From NCBI GenBank assembly GCA_029891385.1, contig CM057228.1:54027783-54091782 (forward strand): a DNA stretch of 64,000 nt. The letters run 5' to 3'. A program made the position numbers and the translations under genes. The notes under the pieces are model-generated. The model did no database searches. It was not told where the DNA came from and worked only from the letters and a program-made list of their open reading frames with translations. Below are positions 38,995-52,035 of this stretch, piece by piece (the stretch's first letter is position 1; each line of letters starts with the position of its first letter). The DNA is from Erythroxylum novogranatense. Its lineage: Eukaryota; Streptophyta; Magnoliopsida; Malpighiales; Erythroxylaceae.

Positions 38995-39640
38995 GCTTTG
39001 AGAATCGGATCGATCAGAGCTCTATAGCTCAAGATATCTCCAAAATATTGAAGTCTGTTCTTCAGACCAGAGGCTGAACATTACATCTAAATTCCGATCC
39101 AAAATTGAAAGCCTTAGAGGCTAAATTGTCGATCGGCTCCTTCATAACATTTGTAGACCCATATCTCTAGTTTAATTTTCAACAAGAATCAGATCGATCG
39201 GAGCTCTATAGCTCGAGATATCTCCAAAATACTGAAGTCTGTTCAGACCATTACAAAACCGAAACTGAACACTACACCTAATTCCGATCCGAAATTGAAA
39301 GTCTTAGAGGCTACATTGTCGATCGGCTCCTTCATAACATTTGTAGCTCCATGTCTCTATATTAATTTACAAAAAGAATCAAATAGATCAGAGCTCTACC
39401 GATCGAGATATCTCCAAAATACTAAACACTGTTCAAACCATTACAAAACTGAGACTGAACACTACATCTAATTCCGATCCGAAATTGAAAGCCTTAGAGG
39501 CTACATTGTCGATCTACTCCTTCATAACATTTCTAGACCCATGTCTCTATTTTAATTTGCAACAAGAATCCGATCGATTGGAGCTCTATAGCTCAAAATA
39601 TATCCAAAATACTGAACGATGTTTAGACTTTTTCACCGGT
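38995..39640. repeat. Tandem repeat, about 185-190 bp unit, 3.5 copies
   Basis: The motif GATCGATCGGAGCTCTATAG with its following GAGATATCTCCAAAATA recurs near 39005, 39188, 39380 and 39567, with GCCTTAGAGGCTA and GTCGATCGGCTCCTTCATAA between. Copies differ by a few substitutions. Confidence 0.8.
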
Positions 39641-39837
39641 CAGCTCACTTTAATCCGATCTATCTTTCTCCATTTAATGCCAAAACCGATCTATCTAGTA
39701 TGGAAAGATAGAAAAATGTCTTAGGAATCCAATGCTTCAAAAATCAGATCGATCGGATGTCGGACGAAGAAGTTATGCTCAAAAGAGTGAAGGGAGGTCA
39801 GAGCTCGGCTAGAAAATCAAAGCTCGGCTAGAACGAA

Positions 39838-39910
39838 GATCGGTCGGCCAACAGAGGTCGGCCAACAGAGGTCGATCGGCCAACAGAGGTTGGCCAACAG
39901 AGGTCGGTCT
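39838..39910. repeat. Short tandem repeat GGTCGGCCAACAGA
   Basis: About five contiguous copies of a 14-18 bp unit GGTCGGCCAACAGA, some with an added GATC. Confidence 0.75.
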
Positions 39911-42207
39911 GCACCTAATCTGACCTTCAAACTTCTAACACTCATAACTTTTGACTCCGAGCTCCAAATTTTACAAACTCGGTATCGTTGGAAAGACAAA
40001 AGACATATCTACAATTTTCAAGAAGGACTCAAAAGCAAGCTTGGTCTCTAAAGGGGTCAAAAATGCACTCAAAGATGACCAATCGATAATCTCCTTAAAA
40101 TTTTACACAGTACCTCAACTTGCAAACATCATAACTTTTGACCCAAAACTCCAAATTTGACAAAATTGGTGTCTATAGAAAGGTAAAAGAACCCTCTACA
40201 ACTTTCATGAAGGCCTTAAAAATTATATCAACCTCTATATGGGTCAAAAACTCCACACAAAGTGTCTGGTCAATCAGCTTCACACTAAACAACATCAAAA
40301 CTTCTAACAATCATAACTTTCTCCTCCCTTGTCCAATATTTTCGTGCTTTATATCAATGGAAAGATAAAAACAAGCTATACAATGTTCATGAAGAACTCT
40401 AAAGCAACTTCAACCTCTAGCTAAGTCAATTTTTCAATCAAAGTTTCTGCCCTGTTAGCAATCACCGAAACAATATCCAAACTTCACATTATCATATCTT
40501 TCAACCTCCACAACCAAGAATCGCATATTATACATCATTTTAAAGCTATTCTAATTCTCTATAACTTTCACGTAAACCATTTACTCCAATTCAAACCACA
40601 TCAGTACGACGATCGGCCTTAAAGCACAATACACACAAATCTATACTTTATAGTATTTTTCCAAAACAACGCCATGTACACTTAACTTTGAAAACTCATA
40701 ACTTTTGATTCCGCTATCGAAAACTGTCAAACTTTATGGTTACATAAAGCTCTCAACATAATCTACAAATTTTATTAAGATCATTTTCTCAAATTCTGCC
40801 CAAATCAAAAAGTCAACTCTCCACTCCAAAAAGTCAAACTTCTAATTTCTTCAAAATTTCACACTTTCACTTTCTATTTCTTGATTTCAACCTCCATTTC
40901 AATCATCTCATCCACTTAAACTTTCATAACCAAAACTAATCTTTAAAGTCATCAAAACTAATAAATTCTTTTTCTCGTCAATTTCCTCAAGGCATAAAAA
41001 CTTCTATAACACAATTCATATCCGAAAACACTTATTGAATTCATTTTAATATTTCTAATTTCCACCGAAAGTTTGGGGTCCAACACTAATAATGGCCAAT
41101 TTAAGCCTGGTACTTTCCAACTCCTTGCTAGAATGATGGTTGAGAAGTTTCCTGATTGTTCCATTGACAAGAGACATGTAAAAAATAAGCACAAAAGGTT
41201 GAAGGACAAATATCAGACAACCTTTGACATGTTAAACTACAGTGGGTTTGGTTGGAATGAAGGCAAGCAATGTATTAAGGTAGACAACAAGCAAGTGCTG
41301 GATGAATGGATGAGGGGAATTTTTTTAATTGTTGGTTGTTTATAAAATTATTGTAATAATGAGAAGTTTGTAATGCTGACATATTTTGATGTTTTTCTAG
41401 GGACACCCCAACAAGTATTATACTCTTGGCAAGCCTTTCTCGCTTTACCCAAGACTTGAGTTTGCCTTTGGGAAAGACAGAGCAATAGGTGCAGGTGCTC
41501 AGGATGCTACAGATGTTGTTGCTCAGCTTGACACTGATGAAACTGAAGGTGAAGGACCAACTGATCCATTAGCATCTGCTGTCTAATTTGATCCAACAGC
41601 CCCATCGGTCACTCCTTCCCCAACTACTTCAGCCCTTGTCATTGGTTCTGTTGCCTCTTCGACCAACACTGACGGAATTCGACAAACAAAGGGAAAGGAA
41701 GATGAGGGATATCGAAGTATTAGAAAACGTTGCTGCCTCATTTGTTCTTGTCATTAATAGTGGCAAAGAAAATGCTATGATCATTGTTGATGCCATTGTA
41801 GGACTACATGGTCGAAGCTAGGTGATGAGCTTGGGAACTTGGGTTTCTCCACTGAAGAAGTTATCAGGACTTGTAAGGATATTCTTTAATAATGTTCCTG
41901 CTGCGAATCTTTTCTGGGATCTAAATGAAGAACAGAGATCGGGTTATGTGAGGAGCCTGTTAGATGAAGATGTTTGACTTGATGTTTTTTGTGGAGCTAC
42001 TGCCTTTATAGTAGCTTAATAGGAAAGCTAGCATTTGTACTGTTATGAAATTGGGATTGTGATGTTGACTTTGTTTTGATGAATTGTTGACTTTGTTTTT
42101 TCAGTTGACTATTTATGATCAATGGTTGGTTTACAAACTTCTTAATGTATGTCATTTTTCTGCGTGTATGAATGATGATAATATGATTCATTTTTAGGTA
42201 CCTACAC

Positions 42208-42483
42208 ATGGGCAGATACAACTTCTATGTGGTCTTTGTTGGACGTTAAGTTGGTATTTTTACAAATTGGGATGATGTCAAATTGGCTACTGAGGGGTTT
42301 CCTAATGCTCGATTCAAGGGGTATCGGACATTGGATGAAACACAAAGTACTTATGTCATGGATCCATATAGGCCGACTCGTCGCATTGAAGACATTGCTC
42401 CTATCGTCAATGAACCATCCTCCATGCCGAATCCATTCGCACTTCCAACAGATGAACAAGTCAATGAAGTTCTAACTTTGTAG
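42208..42483 (+). pseudogene. RNase H1 N-terminal hybrid-binding / viroplasmin-like domain ORF in the Harbinger element
   Basis: The ORF starts MGRYNFYVVFVGR at 42208. An in-frame TAA (about 42247) replaces what is normally Lys, then VGIFTNWDDVKLATEGFP and NARFKGYRTLDETQSTYV follow, with a polar tail to TAG at 42481-42483. The pattern (YYVVFVGR-x-GIxT-W-D/E, GFPxARFKGYRTL) is the small alpha/beta domain at the N-terminus of eukaryotic RNase H1 that grips RNA/DNA hybrids, also found in plant pararetrovirus inclusion-body proteins (Pfam Cauli_VI). No RNase H catalytic domain follows. It is on the same strand and 230 bp behind the Myb-like ORF, within the terminal repeats. A splice-like acceptor (TTTTTAG) just upstream may mean it is a second exon. 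Confidence 0.75.
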
Positions 42484-42839
42484 ACAAACATGGCATGGAG
42501 TCCAGCATTTTTACTCATAGCCATTGGAGTCATTTTTGGGATTATTGTTAAGGACATTATTAATAAATTCTAAGGCCTTAATGTATGTTGAACCAAATAT
42601 GTCATTAGTTCCATTAATGCTTAGATGTTTTTAGGTGCAATGTATGTTGAACCTATTATGTAGTTATTTTTATGAATGTATGTTGAACTTATTATGTAAT
42701 TAATTATTTAATTCTATGAATGCTTAGATGTTGTATTTGAATGTATATTGGCCTATTGTTACTAATTTTGTATTGATTATCATTAATATTAATATTAGGA
42801 TTATTGCACAAAATTATTATTATCAATATTATTATAATT

Positions 42840-43560
<721 letters not shown>

Positions 43561-43914
43561 ATTATTATTATTTGTTAATTTTTTAACTAATACAAATCAT
43601 TCGTAATAAAATTATCAATGAATTATATATTTCTAATCATATTAAGGATCAGGGGCATTTTCGTCATTGACACGATTTTTTCGTTCTGTCCACTGCAACT
43701 AAATACATTCTGTCCTCGAAACGGAGACAGTTTTTCTGTTATGTCCACCACAACTAAATACTTCACTGTCTCAAGTTTTTGTTCTGTTCTGTCTCTAAAT
43801 TTCTGTTCCGTCCCGTCTCCAGATACCGAAGACAGCAACCATACATAGCGTAAATGACAAGGAGTTAACCCCTTTAATTTTTTGTCCATTTAAGGCATTG
43901 TTTTAGGACATTTG

Positions 43915-45900
43915 ATTTCATGCAGGGTTATAGAAGTTGATAAAACAAAAGTGGATTTGATTATGAAATTACCTTACTGTACAAGTGTTAGGAAAGTTCA
44001 ATCTTTTCTTGAACATGCAGGATTTTACCACAAGTTTATTAAAGATTTTTCCAAGATTGTCATACCATTATCAAAGTTGTTACAAAGACAATCCATTTGA
44101 TTTTGGAAAGGACTGCAAGGAAGTTTTTGACAAACTTAAGATACTATTAACATGGACGCTTATTATTTAGCCACCAAATTGGGATCTTTTGTTCAAGATC
44201 ATGTGCGATGCTAGCAATTATGCAATGGGAGCTGTTTAGGCCACAATTATATAGTGGGAGCTGTTTAGGCCAAAGGATTAAGAAACAAAGTCATGTTATC
44301 TTTTCTACTTCAAGAACATTAGATGGCGCATAGTGCAATTATTCTACAACTGAGAAAAAGCTTTTAGCAATGGCTTTTGCTTTAAATAAATTTAGATCTT
44401 ATTTGCTTGGCTCTAAAGTTATCGTTTACTCTAACCATGTAGCATTGAAATACCTTTTAACAAAGGAGTCCAAATTGAGGCTAATACAATGGATTTTGAT
44501 ACCTCAAGAGTTTGATTTGATAATAAAGGATCGAAAGGTGTAAAAAAATTTAGTAGCAGACCATTTGAGTAGTCTGGTAAGTGATGAAGATAGTTTACCT
44601 ATTTCTAGAACTCTTCTTAATGAGTAGTTGTTCCAAATGAAAGGTATGATTTCATGGTATGCTGACCTTGTTAATTATTTAGTTACTAGAACTTTACCTT
44701 ATTAAATTAATAACTTTGGGAAGGAAAATATAAGAAATGAGTCAAAATATTATATTTGGGATGAACCATACTTACCGAAGTTCTACTGTAATCAAATTAT
44801 AAGGCATTGTGTGCTAGAGAATGAACAACATTTTATTTTATTTTTTTGTCACAATTATGCTTATGGTGGTCATTTTGGTCCCAACGAACTATTAGAAAAG
44901 TTTTTAATAGTATTGGGAGACTTAATTAGAGATTTTTATGAGTTTTGTAAAAGTTGTGACAGATACCAAAAGATAAATACATTATCTCATCAAAATGAAA
45001 TGCCTAAAACCCCAATTCTTATAGTTTCGATATTTGATATATGGGGTATTAATTTTATGGGTCCTTTTCCTTCATCCTGTTGTTTTTCTTATATACGTTT
45101 TAGTTGTTGATTATGTTTCCAAGTTGGTGGTAGAAAAAGCCACCAAAATTGATGATTCTGTAACTGTTATAGGATTTATAAAGTCTAATATTTTTAATAT
45201 ATTTGGAGTTCCACGAACTATCATTAGTGATCAAGGAAATCATCTTTCCAATAGAGTAGTGGCAGCTTTGTTTAAAAATTATGAAGTGCATTATCAAGTA
45301 GCTACCGCCTACCATCCGCAAATGAATGGACATGCAGAAGTATCAAACAAAGAGGTGAAATCTATTCTAGAAAAGGCTGTAAATCCTAATTGAAAGGATT
45401 GGAGTTTATTTCTAAAAGATGCTCTTTAGACGAATCATAAAGCCTACAAAATATCGATAAGAATGTCTCCTCATCGACTAGTTTTTGGTAAAGCTTGTCA
45501 TTTAACGTTGAAGATTGAACATAAAGCTTATTAGGTGATGAAACATTGTAACATGGAGGAAATAAGATTAGATGCTTACGAGAATTTGAAAATCTACAAA
45601 GAGAAAACCACATTGCTCTATCATAATATGATCTTAAGGAAGCAATTTGAGGTGGGATAAAAAGTGTTGTTATATAATTGTTTATTAAAGCTTATGTCAG
45701 ATAAGTTATGTTTTAGATAGCTTGACTCTTTTATTGTCTCTAATATATTTTCACATGATGTAATAGGAATAAAAAGTTTGGAGACCAAGAAGATTTTTAA
45801 AGTTAACAGACATAGATTGAAACCATTTTATAAGGAGATGTCAGTTTTCAGTGTGGTGAATTTTGATTTGGGACTTCCATCATATGTAGAAGTTTAAGAA
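43915..45900 (+). pseudogene. Athila-type Ty3-gypsy pol relic (RT end, RNase H, integrase)
   Basis: Decayed reading frames show gypsy pol in order: the RT connection (CTSVRKVQSFLEHAGFYHKF, IKDFSKI), RNase H ([42 protein letters not shown]), the integrase zinc-binding region (HNYAYGGHFG, CKSCDRYQK), the integrase core (FDIWGINFMGPFP, VVDYVSKLVVEKAT, ISDQGNH, TAYHPQMNGHAE) and the Athila-like [20 protein letters not shown]. Many stops and frameshifts. The 5' part (LTR, gag, protease, RT fingers) is missing; sequence starts 65 bp right of the Harbinger end. Confidence 0.85.
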
Positions 45901-46057
45901 GAATTAGCCACATTGAGTATAACAATATTAAACAATTGCACTTTTTAGGAGGCAACCCAAAATGTGATAGTTTTTATTAATTTTGTTTTAGTTATATATA
46001 ATTTTCATTTGATCATTTTGTAAAAGTAAGTTTATTGGCTTAGGGGGAAATGAGTCT

Positions 46058-47100
46058 TCAAATTCTAGAACACTAAATTTCATAAGGCATGATTACGTCT
46101 TATATAATTCAGCTGTTAGGAATAGAGACCTTAAAATTCTAGAATACTAAGGGGGCGGTTGGTTAGTATGGGGGAATGGTAATAGGAATGAGAATGAGTA
46201 TACTGAGGAATATGAATGAATATTATCATTATAATTATGATGGTTGGTTAAGAGGAAGGAATGATTACCATTACCATTGATAGTGGTTGGATTGTAATTA
46301 ATTAATTACAAAATAAATTATATTTTAATGAATTAATGAATTATAATTTAATTAATTATATTGCAATTAATTAATTAACAATAATAATTTAATTAATATT
46401 TTAATTAATGAATAGTTATATTTTAATTAGTTATAGTTTAATTAATAATAATATTTTAATTAAATAATAATATTTAAATTAATTATATTGTAATTAATTA
46501 ATTAATTACAATATTTTAACTAATGAATAATTATATTTTAATTAATTAATTAATTATAATATTTTAATTAATTATAGTGTAATAATAATATTTTAATTAA
46601 TGAATAGTTATATTTTAATTAACAATAATATTTTAATTAAATATAATGTAAATAAATAAATAATAATAATTTAATTAATTATACTGTAATTAATTAATTA
46701 ATTAATTAATTACAATATTTTAAATAATGAATAATTATATTTTAATTAATTAATTAAAATATTTTAATTAATTATAGTGTAATTAATTAATTAATTACTC
46801 TCACTTTTTCCATTCCTCTCTCCCATTCTTCTAGATTATGAGAGGAATGGGGGATTGCCCAAAACCAAGTAATGAAACTCTTAGGTCTTCAATGATAGGT
46901 TCATATTAAACATCAATTTTCATTCCATACCCATACCCCTTTTTCCATACCCCCCAAACAAGCACCCCCTAAATCTTATAAGACGAGATTACGCCTTATG
47001 TGATTTAACTTTCTTGAATGGAAACCTTAAAATTCTAAAATACTAACATTTATAAGGTGTGATCACACTTATACATGTTAATAATTTGTTTTTATTTAAT
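46058..47100. repeat. Tandem repeat, about 77-bp unit, 3 copies, interrupted by a MITE
   Basis: Units carry ACCTTAAAATTCTAGAATAC, TAA, then CATAAGGCATGATTACG-like text. Unit 1 is near 46065-46125, unit 2 is split by the MITE at 46150, and unit 3 begins near 47026. Units 1 and 3 show the uninterrupted TAA. Confidence 0.75.
46151..46969. mobile_element. Tourist-type MITE, 819 bp
   Basis: Ends are GGGGGCGGTTGGTTAGTATG and, reversed, GGGGGTGCTTGTTTGGGGGG, flanked by TAA on both sides (46148-46150 and 46970-46972). The interior has no ORF and repeats TTTTAATTAATTA-like motifs. It sits inside one unit of a tandem repeat whose neighbours give the empty site. Confidence 0.75.
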
Positions 47101-47700
47101 ATAAATTTTTCATATTTCTTAAAAAAATAAAAAATAAAGTAACATAAACACATTGAAAAAATCATTAAAAATTAAAAACAAAAAACGAAACAACCCCAAT
47201 TTGTTTGTTTCTCTTTTAGTAGGCAATATTGAAGGTCCCAGCATAAGCCTACCATAGACACTCCACTCCTATAGTAGACGCCACTCCACAACAACCCACG
47301 CACACCCAAGTCAACAACACCACAACAATACTAGCGAAACACTCGCCACGTGCACCATGCAACACTAGCCAAGTGCTCGCTCATACACACTATGCAACAC
47401 CAACTGAATGTTCTTTTAGCTACAGTCAATAGCAGACGCAACCCCACTAATGGTAGCTTGCAGGAGAGTCTAAGACACTTAACATTCCAACAGCTTACAC
47501 ACATCACTCAGCCTCAACAACTTGTGTCTATACAACACCAAACCCACCTCTAACACTTACTAATTATTTTATGGTTCTAATTTTCTATTTATTTTTATTT
47601 TATTTTTATCAATCACTTTTAGTTGCTTTCCTTTCATTTTAATTTTAATCATTATTAAGTTGTTTTCATTATTTTTCAAAGTGGTTTTTTTATTATACTT
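47101..47700. other. Gypsy-derived non-coding sequence
   Basis: Stretch between integrase and the second coding relic of the presumed Athila element. CCA/CAC-rich text (47270-47560) gives random ORFs. Nothing else is recognisable. Confidence 0.4.
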
Positions 47701-47709
47701 TTCGTTATC

Positions 47710-48700
47710 ATGGGATGTCCTAAAGCTACTACCATGATCGTAGCAAAAGAAAAATTGTCGATGACTGCAACTACACACCATCAATCTATTGTAGGACCTA
47801 AAACTAGTACTAAAATGAAGCATGCACGAATAACAAAAAACACCTATGTCTTGCCACCAACTGAGTTAGACTTGCACGATTTTCTCACTTTCAACACTAA
47901 AGAACACAAAACAATGGTACATTGCTCTCAAATCCCAACATATTAATGTGTGTAAGTATGTAAACTATCTTAGAGGATTTGCAAATCAAAGAAAAATTTG
48001 ATGATTTGCTTATTAACATGACTTGGAAATATTTTCATTGATTCGTTGTCTAGTCTTTACTAAATTAGCTAGGAGTTTTATACTACCTTTAAATTTGATA
48101 AACTGGACAATTTTACTTTACTTACTCCTAATGTGATATAGTACATATTAAGGGGTGTCGAATTCAAACAAAGTGTCGTTGATATTAATTTAGCCTTAGG
48201 GTTAAAAAAAGAAGAATATGCTAATTTGCCTCAGTACAAAGAATCTATTGTAGGCTATGGTGAGTTTAATTCTTTTCAAGTACAAAAATCAATGTCTTCT
48301 AAGCCGTTGTTTCATCATCCATGTAAATCTAAGGGCAGTTATCTTAGTGAGATGGAGTGGATTTATATACAATGTTTCTTAGCTTTTAATTATTCAGGAC
48401 AAAAGGCTACAACTTATACTTGCACTAAAGATGAGGTGTTCTTTATTTAGTTTATGGTAAACAAAGATTAAGTCATTTTAGGTTATTGGTTGCCAATGTA
48501 ATATAACAATGTTCTCTTTTCTAACAAGAATTTATGTCTTAGTTCCCTTATCACTCCTTCGGCTATTAATATGAGATTGCTTAATATGAATAACACTAAT
48601 ATGTATATCACTTATGAGATGGAACCTTTGGGTAGGGATTTTTTTAATTAGGATGGGGGCACTCAAGCAACAAAGAAGAATGTTTCATTTTATACCAAGT
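47710..48700 (+). pseudogene. Athila-type extra ORF relic (plant transposon protein domain)
   Basis: Broken plus-strand coding: an N-terminal piece from ATG 47710 (MGCPKATTMIVAKEKL), then, with stops, FKFDKLDNFTLLTPNVI, GVEFKQSVVDINLALGLKKE, KSMSSKPLFHHPCKSKGSYL and LSEMEWIYIQCFLAFNYSGQ. The layout resembles the Athila ORF1/putative plant transposon protein domain, recalled from family knowledge. Its place behind integrase fits the env position of Athila elements, but a separate element cannot be excluded. Not functional. Confidence 0.45.
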
Positions 48701-51700
48701 GATCGCCCCTAGAGAAGTTCATCATCAACACAACAAAAGGATCGTGACATTCGACTATCTTTTTATCTTTCGGCTCCACCAATCTGACATAAGTATCATT
48801 TTCAGCTACAAAGATTATAACTTAATTTTTCTAAAATTGAGAAGAATTTGAATGCTTTGGTCCAATTTATAGTGGTGGTACCTCTATGTCCACATATTAT
48901 AGTACATCTCCTTTCAAATGGTCCCAACTCAAGCAAGACTTCTACTCTGTGCTTTATTTGTGTTAATTATTTTTGTGAGATGTGAGTATCTTATCATACA
49001 TTATGGACAATGAATGATTTAGGTGTGGGAAAGCGAGTGTTTATATTATGATGAACTTTGTGACTTTGCTTGGACTCATGATACTATGGTTCATATGTTG
49101 ATTATTCCTCACGATAGCCTCATAATTTTCTGATTGTTGTTATAATCCTTAAGTTAGGGTGCATTTTTGGTTTAAGAAATAATGCACGAGAGAGACAAGT
49201 ATAATTATTGTTTTCATTAAATTATTTTAAATATCTCATTGATTTTTTTAAATAAAAGTGTGCAAGACTTGATGTATTTTTGACATCTACGTGAGCTTTT
49301 AGCCTAAGAGCATCCATCACACTTGTGCTCATATATATCTTTTTTGTGTGTGTTATCAAGCATATCTTATTTATGCTAGAAATTTCTTTTGAATACATGT
49401 TAAGACCACATTTTTGATGAGTTTGTGCATAAAGATGATAAGGATACTTAGGATAACCATTTTTATCTAAACAAGTCTACCTTACTTTTTATCCCTAGAA
49501 AACAAATTTAAGACTTACCCTTTCTTTTCTTGCATAATAACCTTATTGCAAACCACTTTTAGCCTTCTTGTTGTTGATGTCTTAATAATTTTGAACCCAT
49601 AAATTGAAAGAATTGCATTGAGCTTATTTACATAGGATTTTAAATATTTCCATGAAAAGTGAATAAATTGATTTAGGTTGCATTATTTGAATTTTTCATT
49701 TTTTGTATATATTGGGGAGTAGTAAAATAAAAGAAAAGATATCTTCTTTGATGTTCATGTAAAAAGAAAAAAGAAAAGAAAAGAAACATAAAAAAGTGAT
49801 TAAAAGAGATGCTAGTTGAATCAAATGAGTATTGGATTAATTTAAGTTAAAACATGTGGGAATAAGTTTACATGATTCCTTTCAATTTATTTAACCTAAA
49901 AACTTCTTTTTATAATATCTTACCCAGGTCACATTACAACCTTGATCAAGTCCCTTTAATTTATGCATTAAGTTCATTCTTGTTCAGTGGTGGAGATATG
50001 ATTCTTGGGCAAGTTTATGAAAATAACTCGCTATGCTTTGATTTGAAAACTTAATGAATCCTAAGCACTTTGAATGTATAGAGTGAAATCCATGAGAGGG
50101 TGTCATCTTTTTTCATTTCATTTTGATGGAATTGATGAGATGTTGTGTTTTAATTTTAATAATGTATCTTATGAGTGCTTACTCTCTTGATTGTTATTTT
50201 ATCCTAAACCTTTAATGTGAATTAGCGTTTGGATATTTATGGATAACACGAAAGAAGATGAAAAGTTGTTATGAGGATGATTGATGTATTGAATTGATGT
50301 ATGCTTGAAAAAAAGCATGAGTTCGGTGTATGAGAATTTGATGAGATGTTATTTTGATATATTACTTGGAATTATCTCTTTTTTATATTTATTTTTGTGC
50401 TTACATAGAAAAATTAATGTTTGTTTTGTTTTAGAAGATGAAAAGTGGAGATTGCATCAAAGTGGAGTATTATTGGTGAAAATCACGAATTTTGAAAAAA
50501 GTGAACATATTATTATAGTCGATAAGGCTAGATCACTTCTAATGCCAGATTCATTTGAAAAGTTGAGCTTAATCACGAAACTTCTTTCCATTCCTATTAT
50601 GTAAGTATTTGGATTGGTTTTAGATAAGAAACTTTATAACTCAGGATTAGACTAGGTTTAGAATAGAAAAACAAGAAGATAGATGTCTTTCTCAGACCAT
50701 CCTCTTTTCATTTTCTTCTTAGTTTTCTCTCAATCTTTCATCTTTATTTTATTTTGGTGTTGGAACAAAGGCCATGTATACCTATACTCAAATATTCTGA
50801 TTCAAGAGGATTCAAAACTTTAGTTGTAACGTTGCGAGGTTTTGTTCTAAATTTATATTCATGTTTTAATTAAAGTATTTCTTATCTTATGTTCTTAACT
50901 TCATGAATAATTAATATTGACTGATCTGACAAATAAATTTAATGTTGTTTGTTCTATTGCTATCTATGAATTCAATGATACATAATTGTCATAAAGGATT
51001 GGTATAAGTGTCAAATAGGTTATTTATGAATTTGTATATTTAACTTATGATAAAAAAGAAAACTATGTTGAATGATTGTAGCTATCTTAATTACTTAATT
51101 TAGGGTGTAGTCTTTTTCGCTATACTTATTACTATCATTTAATGGATTTAGAATGCTATCATAGCCGATCAAATAATGGTAAGTTTTAGTTTAGATGTTG
51201 TGTTTGAATCAATTAATTTAGGAAAATTTGAGACCTAGTTAATTAATCGAAAATGTTCACTTTATTTTATTATTTGAAATTAAGAAACTAATATTTAGAT
51301 GTTCTCTTAGAATTGACTTGATTCTACGACTATTATAAGAAATTAAAAATCAAAATTAATTTTGAAAATTTTGACAACTCGATTAGAAGTCTTGTCATGT
51401 TCTTAATTCTTCAGGAGAAATTATTTCGTTGAAGTGCATAAAATTGTGAAGTTAGTTTGTAAAAATTAATTTACATGAAATCAAATATATAACTCTTACT
51501 TTTGTTAAAACTAATAACTTTTTCATATCTAGAGTTACAAATAGGTTTGATAAAAGAACTTGTAATCGAACTTTAGTTATACATCGAAAGGATGTTTAAA
51601 TAAAAATATTAGAAAAACAAAGATTTCAATAGATATTTTATTTATGTAAACATTATTATATTGTATACCACAAAGCATATTATTTCCAATATGACGATGA

Positions 51701-52035
51701 CTTGCTCTTAAAGCGCAAATAAAGGATTAACGGCAATCTTTGCATGGAAAGAATAATGAATGAGACAACTTTTAAACATTTTTGAGCTACTTTAATCTGA
51801 AATAAATATTTAATTTATTTCAATCCAATCCTAAATTTGTATAGGAACATATATAATTGTATACAATACCAATTAAATATTTGATTTAATTGAATGATTT
51901 TACTTTTTTATTGGTTTTTAACAAGTATTGATTTAACGGAAAAAAATATAAGCCGTACGATTCAAGTGCAAAAATTCCATATATATATATATATATATTT
52001 TAATATGACAAGTGACAACAATACTTTTCATTGTT
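48701..52035. other. AT-rich, probably degraded gypsy 3' region and intergenic
   Basis: No recognisable protein. A purine-rich run (AAAAGAAAAAAGAAAAGAAA at about 49769) could be an old polypurine tract, but no LTR pair is visible. An AT dinucleotide run occurs near 51981-51998. The last few hundred bases are the 3' flank of the GABA transporter gene. Confidence 0.4.

Larger units (their letters stand above)
36910..41085. mobile_element. Solo LTR, 4.2 kb, inserted in the Myb-like ORF
   Basis: Begins TGTTGGGACCC and ends GGGGTCCAACA (terminal inverted repeats), with perfect 5-bp target duplication CTAAT at 36905-36909 and 41086-41090. The start text is not repeated near the end, there is no pol or gag and no primer binding site, so it is one very long LTR. 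LTRs this long are typical of Tat/Ogre-type gypsy elements (inference). The interior holds a 190-bp tandem repeat and a short GGTCGGCCAACAGA repeat. Confidence 0.75.
36775..41977 (+). pseudogene. Harbinger Myb/SANT-like DNA-binding ORF, split by a solo LTR
   Basis: The first part (36775-36909) contains RIWTEAETEAFVTFMEDVVV, a Trp-led Myb/SANT helix. The 4.2 kb solo LTR follows, then 41091 onward resumes with GQFKPGTFQLLARMMVEKFP and HVKNKHKRLKDKY, LNYSGFGWNEG and EWM. A splice-like acceptor before GHPNKYYTLGKPF at about 41400 continues it. This is the Myb/SANT-like domain of plant L10-interacting MYB and PIF ORF1 proteins, which bind element ends and help transposase import. A stop at about 41584 and a frameshift near 41888 precede the end NEEQRSGYVRSLLDEDV at 41977. 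Confidence 0.8.

Noticed and set aside
47350..47553. His/Gln-rich ORF
   Set aside because: Arises from CAC/CAA-rich sequence within the gypsy relic; no support for a gene.
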